NCBI GenBank assembly: GCA_032622095.1
Contig: CP136066.1
Coordinates: forward strand, 110,505,319 to 110,569,318
Source: Siphonodentalium dalli
Taxonomy: Eukaryota > Mollusca > Scaphopoda > Gadilida > Siphonodentaliidae
Reading direction: 5' to 3'
Length of the DNA: 64,000 bases
Positions 10,791-22,380 of this stretch are shown here, one piece after another. The translations under genes and the position numbers were made by a program. Positions within the stretch are counted from its first letter, which is position 1, and each line of letters opens with the position of its first letter. Below the pieces are notes generated by a model that had not been told where the DNA came from, made no database searches, and saw nothing but the letters and a program-made list of their open reading frames with translations.

Positions 10791-11489
10791 GGTCCAAACC
10801 TGAAAAGTGATTTTTTGCCGATTTTGATGCCAAGTTTGTGATAGAAAGATCCCATAATTCTGTTAATTTCAGTGGTTAAAATAGTAAATATTAATCAAGG
10901 GGCATCAGAAATGTTAGTATTCAATGTATCTGAGATAGAATAGACAATTATTTTCATCAACCACAACTTATAAGCGGCTGAATGGCACGCTGGTGCAATT
11001 TTTACCATTTTTCATACTTTGGCCGCCATTTTGGCAGTCATTTTGAGCCAAAGTGACAATTTTGGTACCATTGAGTTGGAATATACGTAAAAATAGAATG
11101 CATCACTTACATTGAACAGATCTTCCAATTTCTTGTTGAAATATTACTAGAATCCCAATGGTGATTTTTTGTGAAATGTTATACGGCATTCTGTAAAATC
11201 AAATTTTTGAGTGATCAGAAGGGGTGGAGACACCATGAATGGCATATTTCATTGCTCCAATGGTAAGTTAACATGCTAAATACAAAATAAAGTCAAAATT
11301 CTCGAACAGTTCAAAACAGCAGAAACTTATCTTAAATATATCAGTAAAAAACGTAAACGTTTCCCCTTCCGGCCGCCATTTTGGGACAAAAAGGTGGCGT
11401 TATGTCTTAGCTTCACAAAAATGTATACATGTGTATACATATGACATATACATATTACATATCTCACTATAATTGCATCAAACTGACTT
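10791..11489 (-). repeat. dispersed repeat K, inverted right copy
   Basis: This is the reverse complement of about 7070-7800, diverged and with small indels. Landmarks are CCTGAAAAGTGATTTTTTGCC, ATGTCTTAGCTTCACAAA and GCATCAAACTGAC. It is interrupted at a TTAA by the next element: the uninterrupted copy has CTGTCTTAACGG there. Confidence 0.75.
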
Positions 11490-11720
11490 AAAGGTACTCA
11501 ATCCGATCAGAGGGTCCTATATTACTATTTATTTGGCTTCGGGGGGGGGGGGGTATTTGATTCGAGTCGAGGAACCCACACATCAAAGCTCAGAGTGATC
11601 AGATATCGATTTTTGAAATTCGTTAATTTCACGAGATCTGGGAAACTAATTTAGTCTGCCTCGTGGTCAAACAGACAAATTGCGGGTGTAAGATGGATAA
11701 CTCTAAAATCAAGTGGTTAT
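11490..11720 (+). mobile_element. half of a TTAA-site foldback element
   Basis: After TTAA it starts AGGTACTCAATCCG. It runs through GATTCGAGTCGAGGAACCCA and ATGGATAACTCTAAAATCAA, matching the left half of the complete element at 44523-44992. The right inverted end is absent. It contains a run of 13 G. Confidence 0.7.
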
Positions 11721-11734
11721 TATTGTTAACATTC

Positions 11735-12115
11735 TGACCAAAAGTCGTCAGTCGGAGCAGGATTTTCCACGATGTATTTACTGGTGTATTCCACGAATAT
11801 TTTCTATTTTAATGCTTTTTCTCTGCTTGGACCAAAACTATTGTTACTAATGTTATATTTACTGAAAAAAAGCACATTTAGTCGGCAATATATTGAACAC
11901 TGTTTTAAACAAATGTATTTTACCTTATCGTAGCTTTTTCATTAGTGATGAGTGCACACGCACCACAATTAAATGATGAGTTACCACGAACTTGTTCAGA
12001 ATCGATTGAATAAACAGAGGACACCAAACGAGTCAACCGGCTTACAGCGAAATTTACAAAAGGAGTTCAGCAAATTAGGTCTTAACCGTCCATTTAGGCA
12101 AGGTGCAGGCCTAAT
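11735..12115 (+). repeat. dispersed repeat L, part A
   Basis: It runs from ACATTCTGACCAAAAGTCGT to GGTGCAGGCCTAA and matches, inverted, 14385-14700. It also contains GCCGACTAAATGTGC-type text, and no coding frame. Confidence 0.75.
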
Positions 12116-12364
12116 TTACTGGAATTTCGCTATAACCTGAGTCGACTTGAAGATTATACATTGCTGTAGGGCCCAAGCAAACCGCAAAACTACGGCACTG
12201 TTCAATTGGGGTAATAAATTAAACTGTGTACCCTAGAAGTAAAGCATGTGGTTAAAGTACATATACTTATGATATTGGTGCTACATGTATTAATTGAATG
12301 GTCGTTGATCACCATTAAAATTTTGGCAATGAGTGTATTGATCGTGTATGAAATGTTGTACCAT

Positions 12365-12520
12365 ATATAATAACACGAAATAATGACGGAGGGGAAGAAA
12401 ACACAACGAGAAACGAGGAAAAAGGCAATCAAATAGGATATGACATATTACATAGTATTTTAGCAGCTACGAGCATATACTACACTATTTTCAAACAAGC
12501 TGATACCGCGTGTGTGTCAA
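12365..12520 (+). repeat. dispersed repeat L, part B
   Basis: It contains AAACACAACGAGAAACGAGG, GGATATGACATATTACATAG and AACAAGCTGATACC, which match inverted 14715-14845. The order of parts A and B differs between the two loci, so one of them was rearranged or represents two insertions. Confidence 0.65.
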
Positions 12521-12899
12521 AACGCACCCTTGTTTCACGCATTTAACCAGTGCTGTGGGCTTCATGTCAATGGCCACATTAGTCAATCACCAAATTATTT
12601 GGTTGTATTTGCGTCACATAATTCAACCAAATTACCATGCAAATTACGTCACATAATTCAACCAAATTGCCATGCAAATTGACCGGATTTGAAGTTAATG
12701 AATGGTATGGTATGTACTTTCAACGTCTGGAATGAATGGAAGTGTACATCACTTCTAACCTTATTGAATATACGTTGTTCAAATGTGAACAAACAATTTA
12801 CCGTTCAATTGTTTTATATTAACCGTGTGGTCTGTTGTGTTATCATTGGAACCATCAAATTTACGAATGTTACGAAGTGGGTTGCTTTAATGCTATATA
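12521..12899. other. unassigned stretch with short direct repeat
   Basis: CGTCACATAATTCAACCAAATT occurs twice near 12612 and 12647, a direct repeat 35 bp apart. Nothing else is recognised. Confidence 0.5.
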
Positions 12900-13060
12900 T
12901 AAAATCATTAGTTTAGTCATATATCTGTGTGAACATTTGAACGAGGGCATTCGAAGGGTAGAACATAATGGCAGCAGTCCAAATAGTTTGCTGCATTGGC
13001 AACGATAGGGCGTGATTCTGTGATCCGTTTGTTCACGATCACTGTTTCTAAATTTGAGGA
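12900..13060 (-). pseudogene. possible decayed C2H2 zinc-finger fragment
   Basis: On the minus strand one frame reads HRITPYRCQCSKLFG, close to a linker plus zinc-finger start (TGEKPYxCxxCxKxF) with a residue lost between the cysteines. A neighbouring frame reads LPFECPRSNVHTD, similar to the next linker and finger. No complete C-x2-C-x12-H-x3-H is left. This is either a frameshifted remnant or chance similarity. Confidence 0.25.
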
Positions 13061-13387
13061 TTAATTGCCATGTGGACTTCTTTATTGAGGTAGGCCAAAA
13101 TGTCAGTGAGATAAGTATCATACCGGATTTCACTAAATGCATGACGCCTACCCCATACACTATCATAATTATACCTCAACAAAACAGTAAACATTTCTCT
13201 GAAGACGCGGGGTCGGGTCATAATGAGTGCAGGATATGTCCCCAACAACACGGATTACTTTCTGCAGATGTAGGACCCACGTATAAAAGCATCACAGTTT
13301 CAGATTTGAAGTATATGCACCTCATGTAAAACATTAGAAATTTCCCTCATTGGCACTACATGGTTATTATTTTTAATCAGACAAAAC

Positions 13388-13608
13388 CACCCATTTTTTA
13401 CTTTCAGAAATCACACATTCGATACCAAAGAAACGAGAAGACTAACTGGGGGGCAAAAGGAAGGCGCCGTATCTATACCTATCGGAATTCGTTCATGAAA
13501 GGGTCTCTTGGAGTCCGCTGGGAAATGGCTCGATGCAACGAATCCAAAATGTTACCCAACAAGAAGATGGGCCTTTTAAGACGAGTGTATGATTGTGTTA
13601 CCAATTAA
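13388..13608 (+). CDS. weak candidate terminal exon, unknown protein
   Basis: A pyrimidine-rich acceptor (TTTTTTACTTTCAG) precedes an open frame of about 70 codons that starts at SHIRYQRNEK and stops at 13608. The peptide is basic and matches no family I know. The preceding exon is not identifiable and there is no AATAAA close by. It could be a chance frame. It is convergent with the zinc-finger remnant just to the right. Confidence 0.2.
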
Positions 13609-13780
13609 CAAAACATAAAACAATGTTACAAGATTCGCTTTTATTCAATATAAAAACAACCAGAAATCTTAAATCCTCTTTCCTGTGGCCACGTGTATGG
13701 GTATTGAGGCCTGATTTCGACCCAAAACTGCTTGTCGCAGGTGCTACACAACATAACTGACTTGTTCTCAGGCATTTCAT
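13598..13780 (-). pseudogene. C2H2 zinc-finger terminal exon or retrocopy with a one-base frameshift
   Basis: On the minus strand a good acceptor (GATTTTTATTTTTCAG) precedes frame text ending CSTCDKQF. The adjacent frame continues GSKSGLNTHTRGHRKE. Removing one T from the TTTT run at 13724-13727 gives an exact C-x2-C-x12-H-x3-H finger spanning 13685-13748. An AATAAA (13640-13645) follows on this strand. In the zinc-finger frame the stop lies beyond that signal, while in the frameshifted frame the stop overlaps it. The single finger, frameshift and absence of neighbouring exons favour a pseudogene, but a sequencing error in a live gene is possible. Confidence 0.4.
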
Positions 13781-13932
13781 CTGAAAAATAAAAATCACAA
13801 ATCCTACGTAAGAATATGTTTGTGACATTATTTCGTGTTAATTTATGGTCAAACATTTCTTACGGTCATTACGCTCATTACAAAATGGTGATCAACGACC
13901 ATTACTAGCGCCGAATTGGTCAGTCTCGTCGG

Positions 13933-14275
13933 TTTTTGTGATAAAAGGTACCCAGGTTCTGAAAATTGTCATAAAGCTGGTTACCCAGGTTGGGAGAAAT
14001 CGTAATAAAGGTACCCATGTTCATCTGCGGTCGACGGGGTATTTTTGTGTTACATTACAGGACAACATATCAAATGATACATTAGTTGACTACATTCTTT
14101 CAATTTATAGCAGTTCAAACAATTTAAAACTGAAAACAAACGAATTTCCAGCAAAATATATTTAAATCTCGTTTAATTTGAGATTCGATGAACCTGGGTA
14201 CCTTATTACGATTTTTCCCAACCTGGATACCTTTATCCACAATTTTCAGAACCTGGGTACCTTTATCACCAAAAA
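13933..14275. mobile_element. foldback element with GGTACCCAGGTT arms
   Basis: The left arm (13933-14026) has GTGATAAAAGGTACCCAGGT, CTGAAAATTGT and GGGAGAAATCGTAATAAAGG. The right arm (14188-14275) is its complement. The left arm itself has three GGTACCCA/GGTTACCCA direct repeats. The loop of about 160 bp is unassigned. Confidence 0.8.
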
Positions 14276-14384
14276 AAATGAGAGTGATCAATTCAGCATT
14301 AATAGCACCAGTAGCATAAATATAACTTAACCACATGATTTCCAGCTATGGTACAGTTTAATTTATTATTTATTATTAGGCCTG

Positions 14385-14845
14385 CACCTTGCCCATATGG
14401 ACGGTTCAGGCCTAATTTGCTGAACTCCTTTTTTATAAATTTCGCTGTAAACCGGTTGACTCGTTCGTGTAACTCATCACTTATGTAAAAGCTACGATTC
14501 GCAAGGAAAAATACATTTTTTAAAGTAGGGTTTAATATATTGCCGACTAAATGTGCTTTCTTTCAGTATACATAACATTAGTAACAATATTTTTGGTCCA
14601 AGCAGAGTAAAAGCATGAAAATAGAAAATGTTTGGGAATACACCAGTAAACACATTGTGGAAAATCCTCCGACTGACGACTTTTGGTCAGAATGTTAGAG
14701 CAAACAAATGTGAGTTTGGACACACATGAGGTATCAGCTTGTTTGAAAAATAATGTAGCATATGCTCGTCGCTGCCAAAATACTATGAAATATGTCATAT
14801 CCTAGTTTATTACCTTTTTCTTCGTTTCTTGTTGTGTTTTCTGTC
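14385..14845 (-). repeat. dispersed repeat L, inverted copy
   Basis: Two adjacent parts match 11735-12115 and 12365-12520 in inverted orientation. Landmarks are GGCCTGCACCTTGCCC, GGTCCAAGCAGAG, GACTGACGACTTTTGGTCAG and GGTATCAGCTTG. Confidence 0.75.
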
Positions 14846-14995
14846 GCCTCCGCCTCCTCCACTCATCAACTCGAAACCACGTGATTCGATCCCCACCTTG
14901 TTACTAAGAATACGGGATTTATATAGCACACATCTTGACATTTTAGGTGCGTACTGAGTAGTGACGTACTCACAAAGTCGTAAATTATGTTATAA

Positions 14996-16582
14996 TTGCT
15001 GCGAGTTGTCTCGTTGAATTGTGGTCAAAAGTGTGATGAATATTACAGAACGGTAGACGATATTCATCTGCATTTAATATATAGTCATAGTACAACATAC
15101 CAACTATTAGACCTATATCACAACCTGTGCCAATCCCTTGATAAAGGACTACTTACATGTTCTATATTCTGTGATATTTCCAAAGCCTTTGAGAGGGTTT
15201 GGCACAGGGGACTGATACACAAATTAAATGCTTATGGATTAGAAGGAAATATTTTAAATTGGATAGAAAACTACCTAGAAAATCAGACGCAGAGGGTCCT
15301 AATCAATGACACATTTTCTAAATACGAGGTCATCCCAGCGGGAGTTCCACAAGGGTCAATCCTGTGGCCATTTTTGTTCTTAGTCTATATAAATGATTTA
15401 GCCGACGGTATTGAATCAATAACGAGAATGTATGCCGACGATACTTACCTCACGAACAGTCACCTTGATCTCAATATACTTGAACATACTATGAGCAGCG
15501 ATTTAGACAAAATTACAGCGTGGTCCCAAAACTGGTTGGTCAGTTTCAACCCAACTAAAACAGTTGGCATGTCCTTTTCATTAGTTGCGCCCTCAACAGT
15601 GAAACCAAACCTCAATTTCGTAGGAAATTCAATCAACTTCGTGGACAAGCATATACACTCAGGTCTGGAACTCCAATCAAATCTCAAATGGAACGCACAC
15701 ATTGAAGGGTCTGTCAAAAGAATTGCCTCATGTCTGTCTCAACTCCGACGGATTAAATATCAACTCAACCGGAAAACCATTGAAATTATTTACAAAACAT
15801 ATATTTTACCCTTATTTGATTATTCAGACGCCGTCTGGGACAATGCCTCAAATTATATGTTAGAGAAATTTGACTGGCTTCATGTCGACGCTGGACGGAT
15901 AGTCAGTGGTATCACCCGTTCTGCTTCGGACAACACGGTATTACAGGAGGTCGGGTGGCCATCACATAAACTGCAGGCCCTCTATAAAATAATCAATAAT
16001 CTAGCCCCCTCTTATCTAGCCAATACACTTCCCCCCAGATCACACGAGGTTGCAGATTATAATTGGAGACGCCCCGGTAAATTTTACTCATACTATTGCA
16101 ATACTGAACACTTCAAACAGTCCTTTTTTCCAGCGATGGTGTTAGAATGGAATAAGCTTCCCAAAGTAATCACCGATGCTGATCAATCTTCTACCTTCAA
16201 AACCAACTTGTATCATATAGATCCCACAATCAGCCCCCCTCTACATTTCTATGCTGGACGCAGGAAATACAACATTTTTCATTGTCGCATACGTAATTTT
16301 TGCAGTGAACTCCGATGTGATATGTTCAATAATTATATCGCTGACAGCCCCGCATGCTCATGTGGAAATAGATCTGAAGACGCATATCACTATTTCTTCA
16401 TGTGCCGATTGTACCAACGTGAGCGCTCAGTTCTCTTTGAGAAACTAGACCGCGTAAATCTCAAAGTAAGCCATATTTCAGAACTCATGTGTGGATTACC
16501 TTATCTCTCGTCCCAACACAATATGAAACTATTTTCCATCACACAGCAATATATTGCAGCGACTAAGCGTTTTGACCCCTAA
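14996..16582 (+). pseudogene. non-LTR retrotransposon reverse transcriptase, long remnant
   Basis: An open frame of 528 codons with no true ATG at its start (TTG). Recognisable homology begins near residue 30 (HSTTYQLLDLYH), so the frame enters the RT partway through. The RT motifs are in order: motif A DISKAFERVWH with Asp60, motif B GVPQGS at 116-121, motif C YADDT at 146-150, then SWNWLV-type thumb text (WSQNWLVSFNPTKT), and a C-terminal zinc-knuckle-like cluster around residues 450-470 (CSC...HYFFMC). Two usually conserved positions are changed: the Gly after GVPQGSIL is Trp (124), and the second Asp of motif A is Glu (66). With the absent endonuclease these suggest an inactive copy. The C-terminal Cys/His cluster is seen in several Jockey-superfamily clades, so I do not name the clade. 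It is related to the fragments at 229 and 1383. Confidence 0.88.
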
Positions 16583-17070
16583 TGATTATATTTATCTTAT
16601 TTGCGAATCTATACTTGCTTCCGGAATTTCATCTTTTACCTCACAAGTGGACAAACCTCCCATTCAAACATCTCATTCTGATTTATCATCTGTATTGCCT
16701 TCCAGAGCACAACAATAACAAAATAGAGAACGAATCAAGTGTACCATTATATTTTACAACCAACATAAAAGTGCTTAGAATAGATAATATATTGGCACTT
16801 GTCAATCATTCCAACATTAATAAAATAGTGACATTCTTCAAATACAAATTTTCTCACAGATAAGAAGCAATCTCATGTTGGATCATCTCTGGAAGGCGCT
16901 ACACACTATATCTCACATAACTTCTCACCATGTAAATAAGTTTGTACCGTCATCTTGATCACATGTGTGTTACAATATTGTATTAGGAGAGGGGCTTCAT
17001 AAGTTGCAAAAACTTGTGCCCCAATCCCTTTTGTATATTTTGCAAATAAAATATGTTTCAAGTCATGTGA
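14996..17070 (+). mobile_element. 5'-truncated LINE (Jockey/CR1-type) with 3' tail
   Basis: It comprises the RT ORF at 14996-16582, then about 480 bp of 3' non-coding text ending near TTTTGCAAATAAAATATG, which holds an AATAAA. The endonuclease domain and the N-terminal part of RT are missing, so the element is 5'-truncated near 15080. Confidence 0.8.
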
Positions 17071-19540
17071 AACATTATTGTATAGGAGACGATTTTACGA
17101 CGTTATATTATATATACACGGTAACGTGAAATATGGTTCGTAAGCCAATCCTGAAAATGTTAAGTTTCGTTTCACCCCGCCCCCTCGCATTTTTCATTTC
17201 TATATATTAAAATGATGGGCGTTATCTGACGGTCACGGCGACACTAATCTGGCGTTGTAAAGGGTTTCCAAAGGTAATACAAATCAAGGTAGAATACCCT
17301 GAGCCCCTATATAAAACTTTCTTCCATCCTTCAGGGGGGGGGGGGGGGTTGGACAAAAAATTGCAGACACGAGGCTCAAAAAAATAATTTCCGACCTCAA
17401 TGTACCCACCACCCCCCCCCCCCCACTTGCAAAGACAAATATGTTTTTCCTCGACAAAATCTGGGACCCCCCCCCCCTTATCCCATATTTGACACTTTTA
17501 AATGCTTTTTTACTAATTTTTTTATTGGGAATACCATCCCTTGTTCACTCTTGTTTCCAATCCTGTTCCACTATCTATTTTACAAGTCACTAAAATTGAC
17601 TAAATATATGTGCCATCCTACCATATCATTTAGTCTTCACCATTATTATTGACCATTGATAAAAAATATATAGCGTGAAACAATTCTATCCCAATCTGCT
17701 TCAATTATATTAATACAGGTAAGGTACTTTATTCTCTGAAACAAAGTATGCATAAACCTGCCTAAACACAAAATCTAACCCCACGCAACATAATTTTGAG
17801 CGTGATATTGTTGTAAAATCCAGTGTTAAAACAAGGTGACTTCCAGGTCCATGCGTATTGTGTAGCAATGTGGTGACTGATCGGGGGTCCAGAGCCAGTC
17901 AATATGCTAGAAACTTCGGTTTGGCGTTTGGGAGGATGAAACAGCACTACATGGGTTACTGTTTGTGTAGTATGCATGTCGCTCACACAAGGATAATCGT
18001 TCTACGGGGCTAAATCCATATTATACCAATGGCATTCCATGACAACTGAGTCAGGCATATGCCTTTATAATTAATTAAAAATATATATATATATATCGCC
18101 ACTTAAAAATATAAAAGAAAACGTTAGGAAACCTTATGAAAATGAAACATATCTATTATACATGTATCACTTCGAATCATGCATCGTAATTCGCAGCCAC
18201 ATAATTATAACTTACTCAATAAAACCTTTGCTCTTACTAGCTCATATATGAATTTTCATCCGCCTGACAATCTTAACATGAATGCTGACCACGATATTCA
18301 GTTTTAATGAGGTAATTTGTCCAACTAACCCTGAAACAGGTTTGACGCGTTGTCATGAGCTCCATGCATATAAAGGTACATGGCCTGACTGTAATATTAT
18401 TATTATAATTAGGGTATAAAATATAATATAATTTGTTTTGTAATCATTGATTCCAACGACTGATAACAACATACCTACCATATTGACACGATCATGCCGA
18501 CATAATATTCATTTAGTCCCATATAACAATTAGTTCGCGTTCTTAACAGTTGTAGTATATATACACTAACAAAATAATGTAAAAATATAGTTGTTTTTAT
18601 TTCGGGAGATTTGTATTCAGTTTTATAGGCAAACATACTTGGCTACTTCGAGTTATGTCTGCCAGAAAACCTGCATTTGAACCGGTATTGGAACCCCAAA
18701 CCACATATAGACACCCTACAGGGATCAAAATGTGTTCTAAATGATATATGTATGTATATAAGAGTCTATATAAGGTTACTAGTGGACAAACATGAGTATA
18801 TTTCAGTGTAGGAAAAACATTGCATTGCTCTGAATTACTCATACAGCCTCGACATACCCACCACCCCGCTTTGTGTGTGGAAAAAATCTGCAGACCCCCC
18901 CCCCCCCCCCTGCATCCTTAGGCATATAATGGATCACTGCAGGTGTATTTGGAGTTATTTATATCTGCTAAACTCATGTAATGACAACGAGGACCGGTAT
19001 GTGCATGCACGATCAAACAACAACTGGTGGTGTATCTTTGTCCATTTTCATATATTAGAAAACGATCTAATTTGTCCCAATTTTGGTATAAATTTTCAAA
19101 TTTATTACGCCCTTCTAGGTATCGTCAATAGGACAATTTTGATTGGATCAGAAATTGTATTGTTTAACAACTTCGTGTGTGAACATGAGATAGGGAGAGG
19201 TCAAAACCACTGCCAACGGATCAACAATAAACCAACCTGACATTAAATACTAACCCTACCCTCTAAATGCTATTTTTTATTTTAGGAAAAATCAAGCGAC
19301 TGTGGTTGTTTGCTATCATTAAATGAAACGATTTGATGAACCCACGACAAATACTCATTAGAGAGTATCAATTTGCTTGAACAATTCCAAAATCCTTTGA
19401 TTTTACTTTATTTTTTGTCGATTTTGAGAGAAAAAATGGTACAAAAACATATATAAGTACATAGATTTTTTCTTTGAAACCCTGTTCTTATAATCGCAAA
19501 TATGTCATATAAAATGCGAACAATGCGAGGAATCATTTTA
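17071..19540. other. long stretch without recognisable genes
   Basis: It holds several homopolymer runs: G near 17335-17350, C near 17411-17424 and 17467-17477, and C near 18895-18910. There is also a short AT repeat near 18078-18096. Short open frames (up to 121 codons at 18875-19240) have no family resemblance and start in or next to the C run. I see no splice-flanked exon. Confidence 0.5.
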
Positions 19541-19552
19541 AGAGCAGAAACG

Positions 19553-19862
19553 TATTTCAAAATCAACGTACGTATATAGGATCAGTAAATTGTGCCTAAA
19601 ATTCCTTCATTTCCTTGCGATTGCGGGGAAACTGTAGACCATTCCAGTGTATACTTATATAACTGATGGGATAATTCAATTAGTATAGAAAGGGCTAATA
19701 TACATTTACTGCATTGTTTCGAAGTTGACATGACGATTTATCAACGCTAGAAAGTTAATATTAACCGAGGCCACATATTTCAAAATCAACGCAGGATCAG
19801 TACATTGAGCCTAGAATTCCTTCATTTCCTCGCGATATATAACGGGGAACTGCCTCCCGGTT
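19553..19862 (+). repeat. two direct repeats about 226 bp apart
   Basis: ATTTCAAAATCAACG...GGATCAGTA...CTTCATTTCCT...GCGAT occurs at about 19555-19635 and again at 19778-19850. Between them, near 19700, is one arm of the foldback family seen complete at 39914-40036 (GCATTGTTTCGAAGTTGACA). Confidence 0.7.
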
Positions 19863-19894
19863 CATTGCAGCTACTATAGGCGGTCTCTTGTACG

Positions 19895-20341
19895 AGTCTG
19901 GTCGATAAACTCAAATTTTAGGGTCACCTAGAACAAATTTTGACTAAGTTTGTTTTTATACCATTTTGAAAAGGTAGTTATCCTCTTTAACATATTCAAA
20001 ATCCGCTATAATCAGCTTTGAGCATTTGTATTTGTATGAGAAGAAGTGTTTTGACGAATAACGGAGATATTTGAAGAAGAGTTTTTGACGAAATAACGGA
20101 AATATTCGAAGAAGTGTTTTTAAAGAGCGGTGCGGATTGTCCATTTATAAGTGGACAATCTTATGCGCATTAGGTGCATATGTATACATTTTTGTGAAGC
20201 TAAGACATGATGTCACCTTTTTATGCCAAAATAGGAACTCCCCGCCCAAAATGGCTGCCAAAATGGCGACCGGAAATGGAAAATGTTACGTTTCTTACTG
20301 ATATAGCTTTAAGTTGGAACATTCACCTTGATTAATTTTTA
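19895..20341 (+). repeat. dispersed repeat K, third copy (left part)
   Basis: It matches 6920-7270 (GGTCGATAAA, CCATTTTGAAAAGGTAGTTA, GTGAAGCTAAGACATGATG). Its continuation is at 22538, after a TTAA-type insertion. Confidence 0.7.
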
Positions 20342-20649
20342 CTAAAGGGGTACTGTACACAGGGATAGACAATTTTTTTTATTTACTCCCATTGAAATAA
20401 CTTTCAAGTTAGATTGTGTTCGTGTTATATGAGTTTCGTATAAACCTAATTTAGCGAAGAAAATATTGATGTTGGAAACGAAAATATTACGATTTCAAAC
20501 TACGCGCCATGTTTTTGACCTTCACCGGAGAAGACTCAGTCGCAGGAAGAACAGGAAGTTCATTGTTCACAGCTTCAATTGATGCCTTCGATCTCTTCCA
20601 TCGAACAATCTCACTCCCTATAAAAATACTTGACGCTTTATGACTGGTG

Positions 20650-20975
20650 TCAGACCGATTTTCCGAAGACCTATTACTACGAAGGCCCACAACTCCGAAG
20701 ACCCGATTCTCCGACGGCCCATAACTCCGAAGATCCGATTCTCCGACGGCCCATAACTCCGAAGATCCGATTCTCCGACGGCCCATAACTCCGAAGATCC
20801 GATTCTCCGAAAGCCCATAACATCGAAGGGCCGATATTCCGAAGACCTATAACTCCGAAGACCTATAACTCCGAAGGGCCGATTCTCCGAAGATCTATAA
20901 CTCCGAAGGCCCGATTCTCCGACGGCCCATAACTCCGAATGTCCGATTCTCCGAAGGTCCGATTCTCCGAAGATT
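20650..20975 (-). repeat. 16-bp tandem array, left arm
   Basis: About 20 copies of a 16-bp unit alternate between CTCCGAAGATCCGATT and CTCCGACGGCCCATAA types. Since 16 is not a multiple of 3, all frames cycle, and long low-complexity frames appear on the minus strand. These are not genes. Confidence 0.9.
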
Positions 20976-21021
20976 TTGTTTTATCGGGGTATTATCGTTT
21001 ACTAAATATATAGTGTACAGT

Positions 21022-21222
21022 CCAGTGGCGAAGCCAAGGGGTCCCAAAATTCCTACTGCCCCTATTAAACCTCTACTTGCTATTTCAGACAATATGGGCC
21101 CCTACCAAAACATGTCCAATGTCATGTAAACGCCCGGAAATCGTTCATGGGGCATCAAAATATTCAAAATTTTCCTACCCCCCCCCCCCCCACCTAAATG
21201 GGAATCCTGGCCCGCCACTGAC
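21022..21222. mobile_element. possible small CAGTGGCG-ended element
   Basis: CAGTGGCGAAGCCA on the left and GGCCCGCCACTG on the right are short inverted ends around about 200 bp that include a run of 14 C. CAGTGGCG ends are common among hAT-like MITEs. I see no clear target duplication, so the call is tentative. Confidence 0.35.
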
Positions 21223-21544
21223 TATACACCATATACTATAACATTACGTTGGCCCATGAGATGCCAGAGTAAAATGTACAGGGGTGAACGGGGAAGAACT
21301 TGTCCTTTTTCATATATAAAATGAACCTGATTGCATCAAATCACCCCAATGCAGTCAGATGTGCACATTTTAATCATGTTAATTGTATTAAGACGTACAT
21401 TGTGGCAAAATAATTGTATTTCTTTCATAAATTTAAGCATTCTGTGGAAAATTAGGCTTGTCGCACACTACTGATGGTGTATATATCACCTTATTATAAT
21501 ACATAGTTAACGTTTCCAATATATGAGGGGCCCTTCCCCCCTTT

Positions 21545-21660
21545 TCGTACGCCGGATTCCACCCATTTTGGACCCGTACACCGGATTCCAGTGTCAATTT
21601 GAAGCTGGACGCCGGATTCCATGGTAAATTTGAAGCTGGATTCCGGATTCCAGGGGGGGG
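21545..21660 (+). repeat. short tandem repeat GCCGGATTCCA
   Basis: Four to five irregular copies (ACGCCGGATTCCA, TTTGAAGCTGGA) precede a run of 10 G. Confidence 0.7.
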
Positions 21661-21892
21661 GGGATATATTATCTACATGTACATGCTCCATACAAAATAT
21701 AACCATACGCGCATTCCATACTTATCAATACACTCTAAGAATTGGGAAATTCCAAACGGTATTAGACCACCATTTTACCCCCAAAAGTCACTCGTAGAAC
21801 CATTTGATTCTTCACATGCCGCATGTTACACATGGGCCCCAATGACTCCGCCACTGGACTGTACACTATTTAATAAGCGATAAAACATGATA

Positions 21893-22155
21893 TTCGGAGA
21901 ATCGGACCTTCGGAGAATGGGCCCTTCGGAGTTATAGACCTTCGGAGTTATGGGCGTTCGGAGTTATAGGCCTTCGGAGTTATGGGCTTTCGGAGTTATA
22001 GGCCTTCGGAGTTATGGGCTTTCGGAGTTATGGGTCTTCGGAGTTATGGGATTTCGGAGAATCGGGACTTCGGAGTTATGGGCTTTCGGAGAATCGGGGC
22101 GTCGGAGAATCTGACCTTCGGAGAATCGGACCTTCGGAGTTATGGGTCTTCGGAA
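21893..22155 (+). repeat. 16-bp tandem array, right arm
   Basis: Sixteen-bp units alternate between TTCGGAGTTATGGGCC and TTCGGAGAATCGGACC types. It is inverted relative to the left array of the same element. Confidence 0.9.
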
Positions 22156-22380
22156 AAACGCTACGTAACCTTATGACTCTTGTTTCTTTCTCCTTTTTTT
22201 CCGAATCGGTTATAGCGGGCCTTTCTTTTGCAGGTAACATGTTTTGTTTGCAACTCAATAATGTTCGCGAACGGCCGTCGATAAAAGACACGCAACAGAT
22301 ACTATTTCAAGAACAGTAACTCGTACTGGCATAATTCTCCATTTCATGACTCCAGCCATAAATTAATTTACATGTATATT

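Noticed and set aside
18875-19240. 121-codon plus-strand frame starting in a C run
   Set aside because: The start includes translated poly-C (prolines). The rest shows no motif and no splice sites.
20487-21092. Minus-strand frames with RIGSSELWAVGESDLRSYG-type repeats
   Set aside because: They are the 16-bp array read in cycling frames, and similar frames occur in the inverted array at 21982-22319.
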